32,027 nt of DNA, from contig JAEUMZ010000124.1 in assembly GCA_016790765.1 (NCBI GenBank), positions 1-32,027 of the forward strand, written 5' to 3'. This stretch comes from Betaproteobacteria bacterium (GTDB taxonomy: Bacteria; Pseudomonadota; Gammaproteobacteria; Burkholderiales; Usitatibacteraceae). Position numbers and translations under genes: made by a program. Every line of letters begins with the position of its first letter. Positions within the stretch are counted from its first letter, which is position 1. Below, piece after piece: positions 15,747 to 23,217 of the stretch. The notes below the pieces were generated by a model. That model had not been told where the DNA came from. It was given only the letters and a program-made list of their open reading frames with translations, and ran no database searches.

Positions 15747-16367
15747 TTACTGGTTGGGGGGGAATGGTGTTCCAGCAAGCACCGTTCCGGGATTTTCGCT
15801 GTCGGAGTCCTCGGTCGCCCCTTCCGCGGGCGGCGTGCCGGGCATCGCCTCTTGCTTCGGCGCGATCTTTTCCGGTGGCGGCACGCCCTGATCGCCTTCC
15901 TCGTTCTTTTCGTCCGCAAACAGCATCTGCGCCTGCTTGAGCGACCTCAACATTTCCATCGGAATCGGCGTGTGCTGCGTGTAGTCGTCGATGTACACGT
16001 CCAGCCCATCCATCTTGTTGAAGTGCGGGTCGGTGAACAGGGTCTTCAGGGCCGCTGTGCGCGTGTTGGCCTCCACGCCTTGGGCCATGAAGGGCGTGAA
16101 ATCCGCGTCTGGCGTGAGGGATTCAAGCGAGGGGAGTTCGGGTCTGGGGGCTGGGGGCTCGGGACTGGGGAACGTCGAGGCAAGAGTCGAGGACTGGCGC
16201 GGGGTTTGGGGCGTTTTTGGCCCGGAAAGTGCGCCAGTGCTTGGGTTTTCGAGTTCAGGGGCCTGGGGTTGGGGGTTGGCGGCTGGGGAAGTGCGCGCCT
16301 CGACCTTTTTTCTCGACCAGCGCGAGAGGAAGCCCTCGTCGTCAGGCTTGTCCGTGCGGCCGCTCAT
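15747..16367 (-). CDS. DUF3306 domain protein
   Basis: The 206-residue product begins MSGRTDKPDDEGFLSRWSRKK and has the DUF3306 core LPSLESLTPDADFTPFMA, followed by LKTLFTDPHFNKMDGLDVYI and DDYTQHTPIP. Such proteins accompany formate dehydrogenase genes and have no proven function. Between residues 25 and 75 is a Pro-rich linker whose DNA is unusual: it has two G-quadruplex-like runs on the plus strand and a 19-base match to an intergenic hairpin at 19362-19380. The C-terminal tail is also low complexity. Its ATG overlaps the DUF3305 stop by four bases. A 113-base gap separates it from the ferredoxin gene. Confidence 0.85.
   Translation of the reverse strand: MSGRTDKPDDEGFLSRWSRKKVEARTSPAANPQPQAPELENPSTGALSGPKTPQTPRQSSTLASTFPSPEPPAPRPELPSLESLTPDADFTPFMAQGVEANTRTAALKTLFTDPHFNKMDGLDVYIDDYTQHTPIPMEMLRSLKQAQMLFADEKNEEGDQGVPPPEKIAPKQEAMPGTPPAEGATEDSDSENPGTVLAGTPFPPNQ
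16146..16170 (+). other. G-quadruplex-like motif 1
   Basis: Four G-runs (5, 5, 3 and 4 bases) are separated by loops of 2, 3 and 3 bases on the plus strand, which is the template strand of the DUF3306 gene. It lies inside the proline-linker coding region. Confidence 0.6.
16258..16288 (+). other. G-quadruplex-like motif 2
   Basis: G-runs at 16258-16261, 16265-16268, 16271-16275 and 16285-16288 on the plus strand; the last loop is 9 bases, so it is weaker than motif 1. It is also within the DUF3306 linker. Confidence 0.45.
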
Positions 16368-16855
16368 TTGAGGGTCCCTTTGTAACGGCCTTCCTTGGAC
16401 TCGAACGACTGCGGCCGCACGCGCTGCTTCTTTTCCGGCGGCGTGTAGTTGGCCTGCACCCATTCAGCCAGCGCGGCCAGCAGGTCCGGCGTCAGCGGCA
16501 CGCTGTCCACCGATTCCTGCGCATCCATCCAGCGCGCCGCCTCGTTGTACGACAGCGTGATCCGGTGCGGCACGGCCTCGTTGGCCTCCTCGTCCATGCG
16601 CCAGGCCACGAACACGCGCGGATCGGGGGACACGACATTGAGGTAATAGCCCTCGGCCTCGTCCTTGAACAACTCGGCGCTGTACCCGCTGTGCCGGACC
16701 TGCAACAGTCCCGGCCGGTCCACAAGCACGGTGCGCGCCGCGTCCACCGCGGGCAACACGCCGGCGAGCTGCCATTTCTCGGATTGCCAGCGGCTCTCGA
16801 CGGCTATGCGTTCCATGACGATGGAGAGGGGGAAGGTGGGGCGCGGGGATGACAT
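16364..16855 (-). CDS. DUF3305 domain protein
   Basis: The 163-residue product begins MSSPRPTFPLSIVMERIAVE and continues SRWQSEKWQLAGVLP, the signature opening of DUF3305 proteins that precede DUF3306 in FDH operons. The function is unknown; there is no signal peptide and no cysteine cluster. I chose ATG 16855 because the next in-frame start upstream (16897) adds residues outside the family pattern. It is the first gene of the long minus-strand FDH operon and is divergent from moaA across a 214-base gap holding a family B repeat. Confidence 0.85.
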   Translation of the reverse strand: MSSPRPTFPLSIVMERIAVESRWQSEKWQLAGVLPAVDAARTVLVDRPGLLQVRHSGYSAELFKDEAEGYYLNVVSPDPRVFVAWRMDEEANEAVPHRITLSYNEAARWMDAQESVDSVPLTPDLLAALAEWVQANYTPPEKKQRVRPQSFESKEGRYKGTLK

Positions 16856-16911
16856 TGGGGGGATGTTACTTTCAAATGCCGGAGGTGAAGCCGTCACCGC
16901 ACCAGCTACAT

Positions 16912-17004
16912 GTCGTCCCCGCGAAAGCGGGGACCTCTAACTTCGCAGTTTTCTCCCTATGAATGAAAGGCAGAGCTAGAGGTCCCCGCCTCCGCGGGGA
17001 CGAC
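16912..17004. repeat. Family B repeat, short form (93 bp)
   Basis: The left end is GTCGTCCCCGCG and the right end is CCGCGGGGACGAC. Each is a small GC hairpin with CCTCT or AGAGCTAGAGG on the inner side, and the interior of about 40 bases is unrelated to the other short copy. It lies in the divergent region between the FDH operon and moaA, so promoters of both must be close to it. Confidence 0.85.
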
Positions 17005-17069
17005 ACAAGTGTGGTGAAAACCACGAGCATGCCGGAAAGCCGCCCTACTTTTGGCGCTATCCTTCCCCC

Positions 17070-18149
17070 ATGTCCGACCGCGTCATCCCCATCCAATCGC
17101 AAGCCACGCTGCCGATTCCCGCGCTGCGCGCGCCTCTTTCGAGTGCCCCACACGACACGCGCGGCCGGCCGTTGCGCGACCTGCGCATCTCGGTCACCGA
17201 CCGCTGCAATTTCCGCTGCACCTACTGCATGCCCAAGGACGTGTTCAACGACGACTACGCGTTCCTGCCGCACGGCGAGCTGCTGACTTTCGAGGAAATC
17301 GTGCGCGTGGCCACCGTGGCGCGCGGGCTGGGCATGGAAAAGGTGCGCCTCACCGGCGGCGAGCCGTTATTGAGGCGCGGCATCGAATCCTTGATCGCGC
17401 AACTGACCGTAGCACTGCCCGGCATCGACATTGCGCTCACCACCAACGGTTCCGCCCTGAAGGCCAAGGCGAAGGCGTTGAAGGACGCGGGCCTGCAGCG
17501 CATCACGGTGAGCCTGGATTCACTCGACGACAAAACCTTCCGCGCCATGAACGACGCCGATTTCCCGGTGGCCAAGGTGCTGGAGGCTATCGACGCGGCG
17601 GCGGACGCGGGGCTCGGGCCGATCAAGATCAACATGGTCGTCAAACGCGGCGTGAACGACCACCAGGTGCTCGACATGGCGCGCCATTTCAAGGGCAGCG
17701 GCCACATCGTGCGCTTCATCGAATTCATGGACGTGGGCGCCACCAACGGCTGGCGCATGGACGACGTGATCCCCTCGGCCGAGATCGTGAAACGCATCCA
17801 TGCGGAGTTTCCGTTGGCGGCGATCGACGCCAACTACGATGGGGAAGTGGCGGAGCGGTGGCGCTATGCCGACGGCAGCGGGGAGATCGGCGTGATCTCC
17901 TCGGTCACGCAAGCGTTCTGCGCAAACTGCACGCGCGCGCGGCTGTCCACAGACGGTCAACTGTTCACCTGTCTGTTTGCCGCCAAAGGGTATGACTTGA
18001 AGGCGCTACTGCGGGGCGGGGCTGATGACGCCGCGATTCGCGATGCGATCGGGGCGATCTGGTTGCAGCGGGCGGATCGCTATTCTGAAATTCGTACCGC
18101 CGAAACTGCCAAGGGGCGGAAGGTGGAGATGAGTTTTATTGGGGGGTAG
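17070..18149 (+). CDS. moaA: GTP 3',8-cyclase MoaA
   Basis: MoaA is the radical-SAM enzyme that starts molybdenum-cofactor synthesis from GTP. The 359-residue product has the radical-SAM cluster cysteines C46, C50 and C53 ([12 protein letters not shown]). It also has the GGEPL motif in [12 protein letters not shown], the second cluster motif [18 protein letters not shown], and the C-terminal Gly-Gly typical of MoaA. ATG 17070 has no clear Shine-Dalgarno site. It opens the plus-strand block of cofactor genes and is divergent from the FDH operon that needs the cofactor. moaC, moaD and moaE are not in the window. Confidence 0.95.
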   Translation: MSDRVIPIQSQATLPIPALRAPLSSAPHDTRGRPLRDLRISVTDRCNFRCTYCMPKDVFNDDYAFLPHGELLTFEEIVRVATVARGLGMEKVRLTGGEPLLRRGIESLIAQLTVALPGIDIALTTNGSALKAKAKALKDAGLQRITVSLDSLDDKTFRAMNDADFPVAKVLEAIDAAADAGLGPIKINMVVKRGVNDHQVLDMARHFKGSGHIVRFIEFMDVGATNGWRMDDVIPSAEIVKRIHAEFPLAAIDANYDGEVAERWRYADGSGEIGVISSVTQAFCANCTRARLSTDGQLFTCLFAAKGYDLKALLRGGADDAAIRDAIGAIWLQRADRYSEIRTAETAKGRKVEMSFIGG

Positions 18150-18154
18150 ATGAC

Positions 18155-18646
18155 ATGAAAAAAGTGGCCGTAATGGCAATGCCCCTAATGGCTTTGTTTG
18201 AAAATGTGCATGGCATGTGCCTTAGCGCCCCGTCGGTGGAAGTTCAAATCGAAGTGATGGCCTGTCATGCAGTATCGTTTGGCTCAGGTCTTGAACTCGA
18301 TCACCACAATCGGCTTGTTACGTCTAGCGCCAATGTCGCGGGGCTAGTTTTGAGCGGCACTGTGAAGTCGAGCGTCCTCAAGTGGAGAAATCCGCCTCCG
18401 CATCGAAAGGTCGGAAAGGACAAGCGGGAACCGAAGGCGTTTCAAAAAGGCACATCAGACAGTTTCTTTGTCGTCGATAGCGAATTCAAGAATTGTCCAA
18501 CACACCTGAAAGAACCTGTGCGGCTCTTGTCGTTTGACCAATGCTGCGACACCCTTCCACGGCGCGGTACTTGCGCAGTTCCACAAAGAATCTATCAATT
18601 GGTCACTCATTCAGTCGAGACGTGGCCGGTCAAATACGGTAAATAG
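18155..18646 (+). CDS. Orphan hypothetical protein, AT-richer
   Basis: I do not recognise this 163-residue protein. It starts MKKVAVMAMPLMALFENVHG, which could be a short signal peptide, and it contains six cysteines (22, 37, 114, 130, 131, 140), which would suit disulfides in an exported protein. The DNA is visibly less GC-rich than its neighbours and the codon use differs, pointing to a recent arrival. It sits tightly between moaA (5 bases) and the DUF2461 gene (2 bases), so it would be co-transcribed. No repeat sequence is seen within it. It could also be a degraded gene; the intact frame and close spacing favour a real one. Confidence 0.5.
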   Translation: MKKVAVMAMPLMALFENVHGMCLSAPSVEVQIEVMACHAVSFGSGLELDHHNRLVTSSANVAGLVLSGTVKSSVLKWRNPPPHRKVGKDKREPKAFQKGTSDSFFVVDSEFKNCPTHLKEPVRLLSFDQCCDTLPRRGTCAVPQRIYQLVTHSVETWPVKYGK

Positions 18647-18648
18647 CC

Positions 18649-19314
18649 ATGCACCTCCCCTCCCTCCTCCAATTCCTCTCCGGCCTTGCCGAAAACAACA
18701 ACCGCCCCTGGTTTCTGCACAACAAGCCGCAGTACGACATCCTCAAGGGCGAGTTCGAGACCCTGGTGGCCGAGGTCGGCGTCAGGGTGCGCAAGTTCGA
18801 CAAGGAACTGCCGCCGTTCGATGCGAAAAAAGCCGTGTTTCGCATCTATCGCGACGTGCGCTTTTCCAAGGACAAGCTGCCGTACAAAACGCACATGGGC
18901 GCCGTGGTGGGCCTTCGGAACATGAACGACAAGACGCGGCCGGTGCACTACTTCCACATCGATCACAAGGGCACACTGCTGATCGCCTCCGGCATCTACA
19001 ACCCGCCGCCCGATGTGCTGAAGAAAATCCGCGACCACATCGTCGCCCAGCCTGCCCTGCTCACCAAGGCACTGAAGAATCCCGCGTTCAAGAAGATCTA
19101 CGGCGACCTCTCCGACGAAGAACGCATGAGCCGCGTGCCCAAGGGCTATGACAAGGATCACCCGCAGGCCGTGTACCTGATGAACCGCAACTATTTCTGC
19201 GAAACCACGGTCGATCTCTCCAAGCGCTCGCCCAAGGACCTGCCCGGCAAGATTGCCGATACGCTCGAGGCGGCGATGCCGGTGGTGAATTGGCTGCGCG
19301 GCATCAAGGCGTGA
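18649..19314 (+). CDS. DUF2461 family protein
   Basis: The 221-residue product matches the DUF2461 (TIGR02453) family. Conserved features are the N-terminal FLSGLAENNNRPWFLHNK, the central VFRIYRDVRFSKDKLPYKTH, and HIDHKGTLLIASGIYNPP followed by LKKIRDHI. The family is widespread and has no proven activity. There is no signal peptide or membrane segment. It follows the orphan gene by two bases and ends before a hairpin terminator, so it may be the last gene of a moaA - orphan - DUF2461 transcript. A link to molybdenum enzymes is only positional. Confidence 0.88.
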   Translation: MHLPSLLQFLSGLAENNNRPWFLHNKPQYDILKGEFETLVAEVGVRVRKFDKELPPFDAKKAVFRIYRDVRFSKDKLPYKTHMGAVVGLRNMNDKTRPVHYFHIDHKGTLLIASGIYNPPPDVLKKIRDHIVAQPALLTKALKNPAFKKIYGDLSDEERMSRVPKGYDKDHPQAVYLMNRNYFCETTVDLSKRSPKDLPGKIADTLEAAMPVVNWLRGIKA

Positions 19315-19351
19315 TAGTGCAATACCGGTGCGGCGTTCCGGCTGTTTTGTG

Positions 19352-19380
19352 CCCAAGCGCCGCGCCAGTGCTTGGGTTTT
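19352..19380 (+). terminator. Rho-independent terminator after the DUF2461 gene
   Basis: CCCAAGC (19352-19358) pairs with GCTTGGG (19370-19376) and is followed by TTTT. The right half with the T-run (19362-19380) is identical over 19 bases to 16231-16249 inside the DUF3306 gene, so the terminator may itself be a dispersed repeat. Confidence 0.65.
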
Positions 19381-19397
19381 GCCACAACATAGTGATT

Positions 19398-19469
19398 GTC
19401 ATCCCAGACTTGTTCCGGGATCCAAGTTCCTGAACGTCAAATTGGGCCCCGGAACAAGTCCGGGGCGAC
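19398..19469. repeat. Family C inverted repeat, diverged copy
   Basis: The arms GTCATCCCAGACTTGTTCCG and CCGGAACAAGTCCGGGGCGAC are inverted relative to each other and share the GTCATCCC...GGGATCCA pattern with the copy at 3561-3641. The repeat lies between the DUF2461 gene and fdhD. Confidence 0.75.
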
Positions 19470-19518
19470 AACTGAGAGATTGTGTTCACCAGCATCGGCA
19501 GCCCATTTCATCTCGTAC

Positions 19519-20328
19519 ATGCCCCGCCCCACCCTCTCCAACGCCGCCCGCCCCGCCACCTTCACGGTGGACGCCCGCGACGAAACCGGCGCGCTCAAGC
19601 CCACGCCCATCGCGGGGGAACATCCGCTGACGATCTACATCGACAATCGCGAGATCCTCACCATCATGACCCTGGGTGCCGCGCCCGAGGCGCTGGTGCT
19701 GGGGTATCTCAGAAACCAGCGGCTGGTGGACTCGATCGATGAAATCGCCTCGGTGCAGGTCGATTGGGAAGTCGACGCCTGCGCGGTCACCACGCGCCAT
19801 GGACTCAAGAACCTCGACGAAAAAATGGCCAAGCGCACCAAGACTACCGGTTGCGGCGAGGGCACCGTGTTTGGCGACCTGATGGAGGAGATCGATTCCA
19901 TCGCGCTGCGCCGCGACGTGTTCGTCGAGGAGGACACGCTGTTCGGCCTGCTCAACAACGTGCGCCTGCACGAATCGATCTACAAGCAGGCCGGCGCGGT
20001 GCACGGCTGCGCGCTGGCCGCGGGCGAGAACATCCTCACCTTCGTCGAGGACGTCGGCCGACACAACGCGGTGGATGCCATCGCCGGCTGGATGTGGCTG
20101 GAGAATGTGAGCGGTGACGACAAAATCTTCTACACCACCGGGCGGCTCACCAGCGAGATGGTCATCAAGGCCGCGCAGATGCGCATCCCCGTGCTGGTAT
20201 CGCGCTCGGGCTTGACGCAGATGGGCTACGACATTGCGAAAAAGGTCGGCATCACCATGATCGGCCGCGCGGTCAACCGTCACTACCTGCTGTTCACCGG
20301 CGTGGAAAGGCTGGTGAAGGCGGCATGA
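19519..20328 (+). CDS. fdhD: Formate dehydrogenase sulfurtransferase FdhD
   Basis: FdhD transfers sulfur from a cysteine desulfurase to the bis-MGD cofactor, which FDH needs for activity. The 269-residue product has the family blocks EHPLTIYIDNREI, ALVLGYLRNQRLV, AGAVHGCALA, FVEDVGRHNAVDAIAG and SRSGLTQMGYDIAKK. The catalytic loop reads TTGCGEGTVFGD, with a single cysteine (Cys112) where E. coli FdhD has a CXXC pair. The first, essential cysteine is therefore kept and the second is lost. ATG 19519 begins the recognisable protein; the upstream extension reads through the family C repeat. Its stop overlaps the cupin gene by four bases. Confidence 0.94.
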   Translation: MPRPTLSNAARPATFTVDARDETGALKPTPIAGEHPLTIYIDNREILTIMTLGAAPEALVLGYLRNQRLVDSIDEIASVQVDWEVDACAVTTRHGLKNLDEKMAKRTKTTGCGEGTVFGDLMEEIDSIALRRDVFVEEDTLFGLLNNVRLHESIYKQAGAVHGCALAAGENILTFVEDVGRHNAVDAIAGWMWLENVSGDDKIFYTTGRLTSEMVIKAAQMRIPVLVSRSGLTQMGYDIAKKVGITMIGRAVNRHYLLFTGVERLVKAA

Positions 20329-20687
20329 ACAAGATCAACATCGAAGAGAAATTCGCGCTGTTCTCCGAGCATTGGCGGCCCAAGGTCATCGGCGAGCTCA
20401 ACGGGCAGGAAGTGAAGCTGGTCAAGGTGCAGGGCGAGTTTCCCTGGCATCACTACGAAACCGAGGACGAGATGTTCCTGGTGTGGAAAGGCCGCTTGCG
20501 CGTCGAGTTCCGCGACCGCATCGTGGACATGAACCCAGGCGAATGCGTGATCGTGCCGCACGGCGTCGAGCACCGCACCTGCGCGGACGCGGAGGCCGAG
20601 GTGCTGATCTTCGAACCGGCCGCGGTGCGCAACACCGGGAATGTGGTGGATGAGACGTACACGGCGCCGATGGGGGTGAAGTTGTGA
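20325..20687 (+). CDS. Small cupin-domain protein
   Basis: This 120-residue single-domain cupin has a metal-site motif WHHYETEDEMFLVWKGRLRV, with His42/43, Glu47 and possibly Glu49, and a second motif PGECVIVPHGVEHRT with His83. Such domains bind a divalent metal and may be enzymes or sensors; the substrate is unknown. Its ATG overlaps the fdhD stop (ATGA), so the two are translationally coupled. That suggests a role in cofactor or formate metabolism, though this is inference. A DUF559 gene follows 22 bases on. Confidence 0.85.
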   Translation: MNKINIEEKFALFSEHWRPKVIGELNGQEVKLVKVQGEFPWHHYETEDEMFLVWKGRLRVEFRDRIVDMNPGECVIVPHGVEHRTCADAEAEVLIFEPAAVRNTGNVVDETYTAPMGVKL

Positions 20688-20709
20688 GCGCTGTGAATCT
20701 GTTAGCCCC

Positions 20710-21198
20710 GTGATCACCGTGCAGACCCACGCAAGGTCCATGCGCAGCAAACCCACCGATGTGGAGGCGCGCTTGTGGATGCAGCTCCGCGCGGGGCAGT
20801 TGCAGGGACTCAAGTTCAAGCGGCAAGTGCCGATCGGGAACTACATCGCCGACTTTGTGTGCTTTGCCTCAAAGTTGATCGTGGAGGTGGATGGGGGGCA
20901 GCACAACGGTTCCAAACACGATGAGATTCGGGATGCATGGTTGCGGTCACAGGGTTTTGTCGTACTGCGGTATTGGAACAACGATGTTCTGTGCAATATG
21001 GAAGGCGTGTTGACCGACATCCTGCACCACGCCACCCCCTCTCCCTCGGTCCCTCTCCCACGAGGGGAGAGGGAAGCAAAGCCATCGCGCAGGTCGTCGC
21101 GAATCACTGAAAGCCCCTCTCCCCTCGTGGGAGAGGGGTTGGGGAGAGGGGGCGGTTCCCTTGCGCGCAAACCACCACCACGCGAAAGCCAACCATGA
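20710..21198 (+). CDS. DUF559 (Vsr-like) endonuclease-domain protein with repeat-derived tail
   Basis: Residues 11-106 form a DUF559 domain of the PD-(D/E)XK fold. Visible features are KFKRQVPIGNYIADFVCF, the acidic KLIVEVDGGQH, and VLRYWNNDVLCNMEGVL. The nuclease activity is family inference. From about residue 108 the protein is translated from the family A repeat (PSPSVPLPRGERE, then PSPLVGEGLGRGGG), so the tail is not conserved domain sequence. The start is GTG 20710, with ATG 20740 (MRSKPTDVEARLW) as a good alternative. The stop overlaps the mobA ATG by four bases, so a repeat has been built into a translational coupling point. Confidence 0.82.
   Translation: MITVQTHARSMRSKPTDVEARLWMQLRAGQLQGLKFKRQVPIGNYIADFVCFASKLIVEVDGGQHNGSKHDEIRDAWLRSQGFVVLRYWNNDVLCNMEGVLTDILHHATPSPSVPLPRGEREAKPSRRSSRITESPSPLVGEGLGRGGGSLARKPPPRESQP
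21035..21153. repeat. Family A repeat (119 bp) in the DUF559 tail
   Basis: It opens CCCCCTCTCCCTCGGTCCC and closes GGTTGGGGAGAGGGGG. Inside are an inverted pair of the CCCTCTCCCACGAGGGG unit (21049-21071) and its inverse (21115-21137). It shares its ends with the copy at 5803-6040 and its core with the copy in matB. Confidence 0.85.
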
Positions 21199-21794
21199 AA
21201 ACCACCGCCCTCATCCTCGCCGGCGGCCGCGGCTCGCGCATGGGCGAGGTGGACAAGGGGTTGCAGTTGTTCAAGGGCCAGCCGATGGTCGCCCACGTGA
21301 TCGAGCGGTTGTTTCCGCAGTGCGATGAACTGATCATCAACGCCAACCGCAACCTCGACACCTACGCCGCCTTCGGCCACCGCGTGATTCCGGATGCCAT
21401 CGACGGTTTCGCCGGGCCGCTGGCGGGGTTGCACACCGGCATGGCGCACGCCACGCACCCGTGGATCGTCACCGCGCCGTGCGATTCGCCGTTCCTGCCG
21501 CGCGACCTGGTGGCGCGACTCCGCACCGGTATTGAAGATGCGGGCGCCGACCTCGCCGTGGCCAAGACCTTCGACCAGCCGCACCCGGTGTTCTGCCTCG
21601 CCAGGACGTCGCTGGCCCCGCACCTCCACGAGTTCCTCGCCAGCGGCCAGCGCAAGATCGACAAGTGGTACGCCACGCTCAAGGTGGTGGAAGTCCCCTT
21701 CGACGACCAGGAGGCCGCGTTCGCCAACATCAACACGGTGGAAGAATTGCGCACGATGGAATCAACAAGCTTGGCCGCCGATGAACGCCGATGA
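21195..21794 (+). CDS. mobA: Molybdenum cofactor guanylyltransferase MobA
   Basis: MobA links GMP to molybdopterin to make the MGD form needed by FDH. The 199-residue product has the nucleotide-binding opening LILAGGRGSRMGEVDKGLQL, the LAGLHTGM block, the metal-site APCDSPFLP and a C-terminal FANINTVEEL. The last residues (about 193-199, LAADERR) are encoded by the start of a family D repeat, so the original C-terminus probably ended slightly earlier or differently. ATG 21195 overlaps the DUF559 stop. moeA follows after a 160-base gap that holds the rest of that repeat. Confidence 0.94.
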   Translation: MKTTALILAGGRGSRMGEVDKGLQLFKGQPMVAHVIERLFPQCDELIINANRNLDTYAAFGHRVIPDAIDGFAGPLAGLHTGMAHATHPWIVTAPCDSPFLPRDLVARLRTGIEDAGADLAVAKTFDQPHPVFCLARTSLAPHLHEFLASGQRKIDKWYATLKVVEVPFDDQEAAFANINTVEELRTMESTSLAADERR

Positions 21795-21920
21795 AGGCAC
21801 GCCGATGAACGCCAATGAACGCCGATGTCGGCACGCTGACGATCACAGTGCCCGGCCATTTCTGTTGTCCTTTGATTTTATCGGCGTCCATCGGCGCAAC
21901 ATCGGCGTCCATCGGCGGAG
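21776..21920. repeat. Family D repeat (CGCCGATGAACG type)
   Basis: Several CGCCGATGAA units (21777-21836) are followed about 40 bases later by the inverse TCGGCGTCCATCGGCG, given twice (21881-21917). The left half overlaps the last codons of mobA and provides its stop codon; the right half lies about 35 bases before the moeA start. Confidence 0.8.
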
Positions 21921-21954
21921 AAACACCCGCCGAATGAACGACTAAACTCGCGCA

Positions 21955-23217
21955 ATGACCGCTCCACTCACCATCACCCAGGCCTCCTGCGCCGACGACT
22001 ACGACCCGAACTCGATGCCGGTCGCGAAGGCGCGCGCGTTCATCCACCAGTTCCTCACGCCGATTTCCGGCATCGCGCGCGTGCCGGTGCGCGATGCGTT
22101 GGGGCGCGTGCTGGCCGAGGACATCGTCTCACCCGTCAACGTGCCGGCGCACCGCAACTCGGCCATGGACGGCTGGACGATGCGTTTCGCGGACCTCGCT
22201 GCCGGCACGCCGCTGACCGAAGTGGGCGCGAGTTTTGCCGGCAAGCCGTACACCGGCGCGGTGGGCCCGGCCCAGTGCGTGCGAATTTTCACCGGCGGCG
22301 TGGTGCCCGTGGAGTGCGACACGGTGGTGATGCAGGAGCGCGCGCAAGCCGAGGGCAAATCCATCACTTTCACGTCGGGTCAAAAGAAAGGCCAGAACGT
22401 GCGCGAGGCCGGCGAGGACCTGAAGGCCGGCGCGGCGGCGCTGGCGAAGGGCCGCATCGTGAAGCCGGCCGAGCTGGGCCTCATTGCCTCGCTCGGCATC
22501 GGCGAGGTGGCGGTCGCACGCAAGCTGCGCGTGGTGTTCTTTTCCACCGGCGATGAACTGAAGTCGGTCGGTTCGACGCTGGCCGAAGGCGAGATCTACG
22601 ACTCCAACCGCTACACGCTGCACGGCATGCTCACGCGGCTCGGATGCGAAGTCATCGACATGGGCGTGGTGGTGGACGACCCGGCCCTGCTGGAAAGGGC
22701 GTTCCGCGACGCGGCCGCCATCGGCGACGTGGTCATCACTTCCGGCGGCGTATCGGTGGGCGAGGCGGATTTTGTCAAGCAGTTGCTGCAGCAACTGGGC
22801 GAAGTGGTGTTCTGGAAAATCGCCATGAAGCCCGGCCGCCCGTTGGCCTATGGCAAGATCGGCGGGGCGCATTTCTTCGGCCTGCCGGGCAACCCGGTGA
22901 GCGTGATGGTGACCTTCTACCAGTTCGTGCGCGATGCGTTGCTCACGCTGCAGGGCGTGACCCCGCTGCCGGTGCAGCCGCTGCTAAAGGCCGTGTGCAC
23001 CTCCCCCATCAAGAAAGCCCCCGGCCGCACCGAGTTCCAGCGCGGCGTGCTCTACGCCGAAGACGGCGTGTGGAAGGTGCGCGTCACCGGCGAGCAGGGC
23101 TCCGGCATCCTCAAGTCCATGTCGGACGCCAACTGTTTCATCATGCTCCACGACCACGTCGGCAACGTGGACGCCGGGGCCACCGTGGATGTGCAAATCC
23201 TCGAAGGGGTGGTGTGA
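21955..23217 (+). CDS. moeA: Molybdopterin molybdotransferase MoeA
   Basis: MoeA inserts molybdate into adenylated molybdopterin. The 420-residue product shows the expected motifs: NSAMDGWTMRFAD, FTGGVVPVECDTVVMQE, FFSTGDELKSVG, ITSGGVSVGEADF and FFGLPGNPVSVMVTF. The C-terminal domain includes GRTEFQRGVL. The length is that of a standard MoeA without a fused Mog domain. It directly precedes, and overlaps by three bases (TGATG), the Rieske-like gene, so the two are co-translated. With moaA and mobA it supplies the cofactor for the formate dehydrogenase. Confidence 0.95.
   Translation: MTAPLTITQASCADDYDPNSMPVAKARAFIHQFLTPISGIARVPVRDALGRVLAEDIVSPVNVPAHRNSAMDGWTMRFADLAAGTPLTEVGASFAGKPYTGAVGPAQCVRIFTGGVVPVECDTVVMQERAQAEGKSITFTSGQKKGQNVREAGEDLKAGAAALAKGRIVKPAELGLIASLGIGEVAVARKLRVVFFSTGDELKSVGSTLAEGEIYDSNRYTLHGMLTRLGCEVIDMGVVVDDPALLERAFRDAAAIGDVVITSGGVSVGEADFVKQLLQQLGEVVFWKIAMKPGRPLAYGKIGGAHFFGLPGNPVSVMVTFYQFVRDALLTLQGVTPLPVQPLLKAVCTSPIKKAPGRTEFQRGVLYAEDGVWKVRVTGEQGSGILKSMSDANCFIMLHDHVGNVDAGATVDVQILEGVV

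Noticed and set aside
21776..21920. CRISPR array
   Set aside because: The CGCCGATGAA units are very short, irregularly spaced and inverted in the second half, with no spacer pattern and no cas gene.
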